Positions 62,631 through 64,000 of a stretch of DNA of 64,000 nucleotides are shown here, piece by piece. The position numbers were made by a program, and so were the translations under genes. The notes beneath the pieces were generated by a model that was not told the origin of the DNA, did no database searches, and worked only from the letters and a program-made list of their open reading frames with translations. This stretch comes from Mycobacterium shinjukuense (GTDB lineage Bacteria; Actinomycetota; Actinomycetes; Mycobacteriales; Mycobacteriaceae). The stretch covers positions 3,968,001 to 4,032,000 of the forward strand of contig NZ_AP022575.1 in the NCBI RefSeq assembly GCF_010730055.1, in the 5' to 3' direction. The stretch's first letter is position 1. Each line of letters starts with the position of its first letter.

Positions 62631-63821
62631 TCAGATCCGGCGCTGCTGTGGGCTGGCGGCGTCGCTTTTGGGGTCGATCAAGATTTTTGCGTGCGCCTCG
62701 GGATCGCCGAGCGCATCGAAAGCTGCCTCGACGCCGGGTAGACCGACCGTTCCGGTGATCAGTGGCGCGGCGGTGACCTTGCCGCCAGCGAGCATGTGCA
62801 AGGTGTCCCGAAACTCGAGCGGCGTGTAGCCGAGCGCGAACCGCAGGTCGATCTCTTTGTTGATCGCCATCGCCGGCCGGATGTGGTCGGAGCCCATGCA
62901 CACGCCAACCACGACGACGCGCGAGAACAGCGGAGCGCTCGCGATGATGTCATCGATAATGCCTGGAACGCCAACACATTCGAAGATGACGGGGCGCTTG
63001 GGGCCGGCGGCGCCGACGGCTTCGGCGGCCCGCCAGAGGTGCCACCACGGCAGCCGTAGCCGCTGCAGCTTTTCGACCGTGCCGACCGCGAGGTCGAACG
63101 CGTCGAGGACGCTCTGCAGGTGTCCCTTTCCCTGTCCCAGGCCAGCTGCCACGGTGTACGGCGAGTCCTGCGCGGGATCGACGGCGGTGTCCGCGCCGCA
63201 GGCGGTGGCGAGCGCACGACGGCCGGGTGAAAAGTCGCTGGCGATCACGGTGCGCACCCCGCGCGACTTGAGCATGCAGATCACTGCGAGGCCGATCGGC
63301 CCGCATCCGATCACGATCGCGACGTCGTCCTTGCCCACCTGGCCGCGCCGGACGGCGTGCCACCCGACGGCCATCGGCTCGGTCAGCGCGGCGATCTCGG
63401 GCGCCAACCCGTTCGGGACGACAAACGTCAGCGACTGCTCGACGACGAGCTGCTCGGCGTAGGCGCCGGGCGCCATCGCTGATAGCCCGATCCCATGCAC
63501 CTCGTTTGTGCCGCGCCGCAGCAACGGCATGGCGACGACCGGGGTACCGAGCCGGGGGGTGTTGCGGCTGCCGGGACCGTGGTCGACCACCAGGCCGCAG
63601 AACTCGTGTCCGAACACGACGTCCTGATTGGACCGCATGAAGGCGTGGTAGCCAGATTCGGCCATCACGTCGGCGAGTTCATCGCAGTGCAGGCGCGCAT
63701 GCAGGTCCGATCCGCAGATGCCACAGCGCAGCACCTCGATCAGCAATTGGCCTTTGGCCGGCGTCGGGGTTGGCCGGTCGACGACCTTGAGCTTGCCGTT
63801 GGTGCAGGTCACTGCCTTCAT
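62631..63821 (-). CDS. Zinc-binding alcohol dehydrogenase (MDR family)
   Basis: The protein is 396 residues. The catalytic zinc site is RCGICGSDLHARLH with GHEFCGLVVDHGPG; the NAD(P) motif is VIVIGCGPIGLAVICMLKSR. The structural-zinc Cys cluster of liver-type enzymes is not seen at its usual place (MPLLRRGTNEVHG). It has an inserted segment after the catalytic motif (DELADVMAESGYHAFMRSNQ) seen in some mycobacterial threonine/sorbitol-dehydrogenase-like members. It is divergent from the gene beginning at the right edge. The substrate is unknown. Confidence 0.85.
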   Translation of the reverse strand: MKAVTCTNGKLKVVDRPTPTPAKGQLLIEVLRCGICGSDLHARLHCDELADVMAESGYHAFMRSNQDVVFGHEFCGLVVDHGPGSRNTPRLGTPVVAMPLLRRGTNEVHGIGLSAMAPGAYAEQLVVEQSLTFVVPNGLAPEIAALTEPMAVGWHAVRRGQVGKDDVAIVIGCGPIGLAVICMLKSRGVRTVIASDFSPGRRALATACGADTAVDPAQDSPYTVAAGLGQGKGHLQSVLDAFDLAVGTVEKLQRLRLPWWHLWRAAEAVGAAGPKRPVIFECVGVPGIIDDIIASAPLFSRVVVVGVCMGSDHIRPAMAINKEIDLRFALGYTPLEFRDTLHMLAGGKVTAAPLITGTVGLPGVEAAFDALGDPEAHAKILIDPKSDAASPQQRRI

Positions 63822-63960
63822 CGCGCAGATCCTCTCGGCTGACGGTCAGGGACTTTCGGCTACATCCACCCTGCACCGCCTAGGCCACAGGCGCCATCGG
63901 TGGAAAGTCGATTCGTGGCGGGTGACGGTCGCCGGGAGCTGACCCGACCGGCCTGTCACC

Positions 63961-64000
63961 ATGGAGTACGTGACCACGGCGATCGTGGTGACGAGCCTGG
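63961..64000 (+). CDS. Start of a gene cut by the window end
   Basis: ATG 63961, or GTG 63970, opens an uninterrupted frame (MEYVTTAIVVTSL) to the last base. The V-T-T-A-I-V-V-T-S-L start resembles the first strand of beta-ketoacyl synthase-like proteins, but 13 codons are too few for a call. Confidence 0.3.
   Translation, partial: MEYVTTAIVVTSL

Overview
The window is chromosomal DNA of a slow-growing Mycobacterium outside the M. tuberculosis complex and probably outside the M. avium complex, because it carries a PE_PGRS remnant. The evidence is very high GC, PE/PGRS and 13E12-type (DUF222) fragments, antigen 85C, and long collinearity with M. tuberculosis H37Rv from Rv0102 to Rv0131c: ctaG-copD, ctpB, the zinc-free ribosomal protein/cobW cluster, ctpI, an OafA-type acyltransferase, ldtA, oxyS, oxcA, fadD7, fusA2, pepA, treS, mak, fbpC, htdZ and fadE1. 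Rv numbers and gene symbols are assigned from recalled homology and gene order; no database search was run.

Layout. (1) 1-9.6 kb is a decayed accessory zone. It holds a scar of the hyc hydrogenase-like locus, a broken PE_PGRS gene, a PaaX-type regulator divergent from a Rieske oxygenase, a Tat-exported polysaccharide deacetylase with an HD protein, a flavin-type oxidoreductase, two related TetR genes (one frameshifted, one cut by an ISL3 remnant), and a CsoR/CstR-type sensor with DUF302, AhpD-like and DUF2127 genes. (2) 9.7-16.25 kb is one minus-strand operon that I cannot match to a described pathway: a 46-codon peptide, an FtsX/MacB-type permease, its ATPase, a 1-Cys peroxiredoxin, a LuxE/PaaK-like acyl-activating enzyme, an IscU-like protein lacking one ligand Cys and ending in CGG, a NifS-like cysteine desulfurase, and a second near-identical permease. 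This is the best candidate for an undescribed system. (3) 16.5-17.5 kb is an orphan MT-A70 DNA methyltransferase with a fused HTH, preceded by a tandem 20-bp repeat.

(4) 17.5-25.3 kb is copper and zinc homeostasis: CtaG/CopD, a CopZ-like chaperone and CtpB, then a hydrolase-adenylyl cyclase, then a zinc-starvation set (rpmB-rpmG divergent from cobW-rpmE2) with two Zur-like boxes. (5) 25.3-34.2 kb holds an SDR/acyl-CoA ligase pair and the giant P-type ATPase ctpI, followed by fragments (DUF899, DUF222) where M. tuberculosis has PE_PGRS1 and a rhomboid protease. (6) 34.2-55.3 kb is conserved backbone. A frameshifted IS30-type element sits where the heptose genes Rv0112-Rv0115 lie in M. tuberculosis. 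The oxyS/oxcA/fadD7 group, fusA2, the secreted protease pepA, the trehalose-to-glucan pair treS-mak, the mycolyltransferase fbpC, the hydratase htdZ (apparently with an ATA start codon) and fadE1 follow.

(7) 55.3-64 kb is accessory again: a broken TetR gene, paired carboxymuconolactone-decarboxylase-like genes, an MFS-cNMP-patatin fusion overlapping an FAD-dependent desaturase-like gene, a possible 25-codon micro-ORF with a near-perfect Shine-Dalgarno, an alcohol dehydrogenase, and the start of a gene running off the right end. I saw no tRNA, rRNA, CRISPR array or origin.
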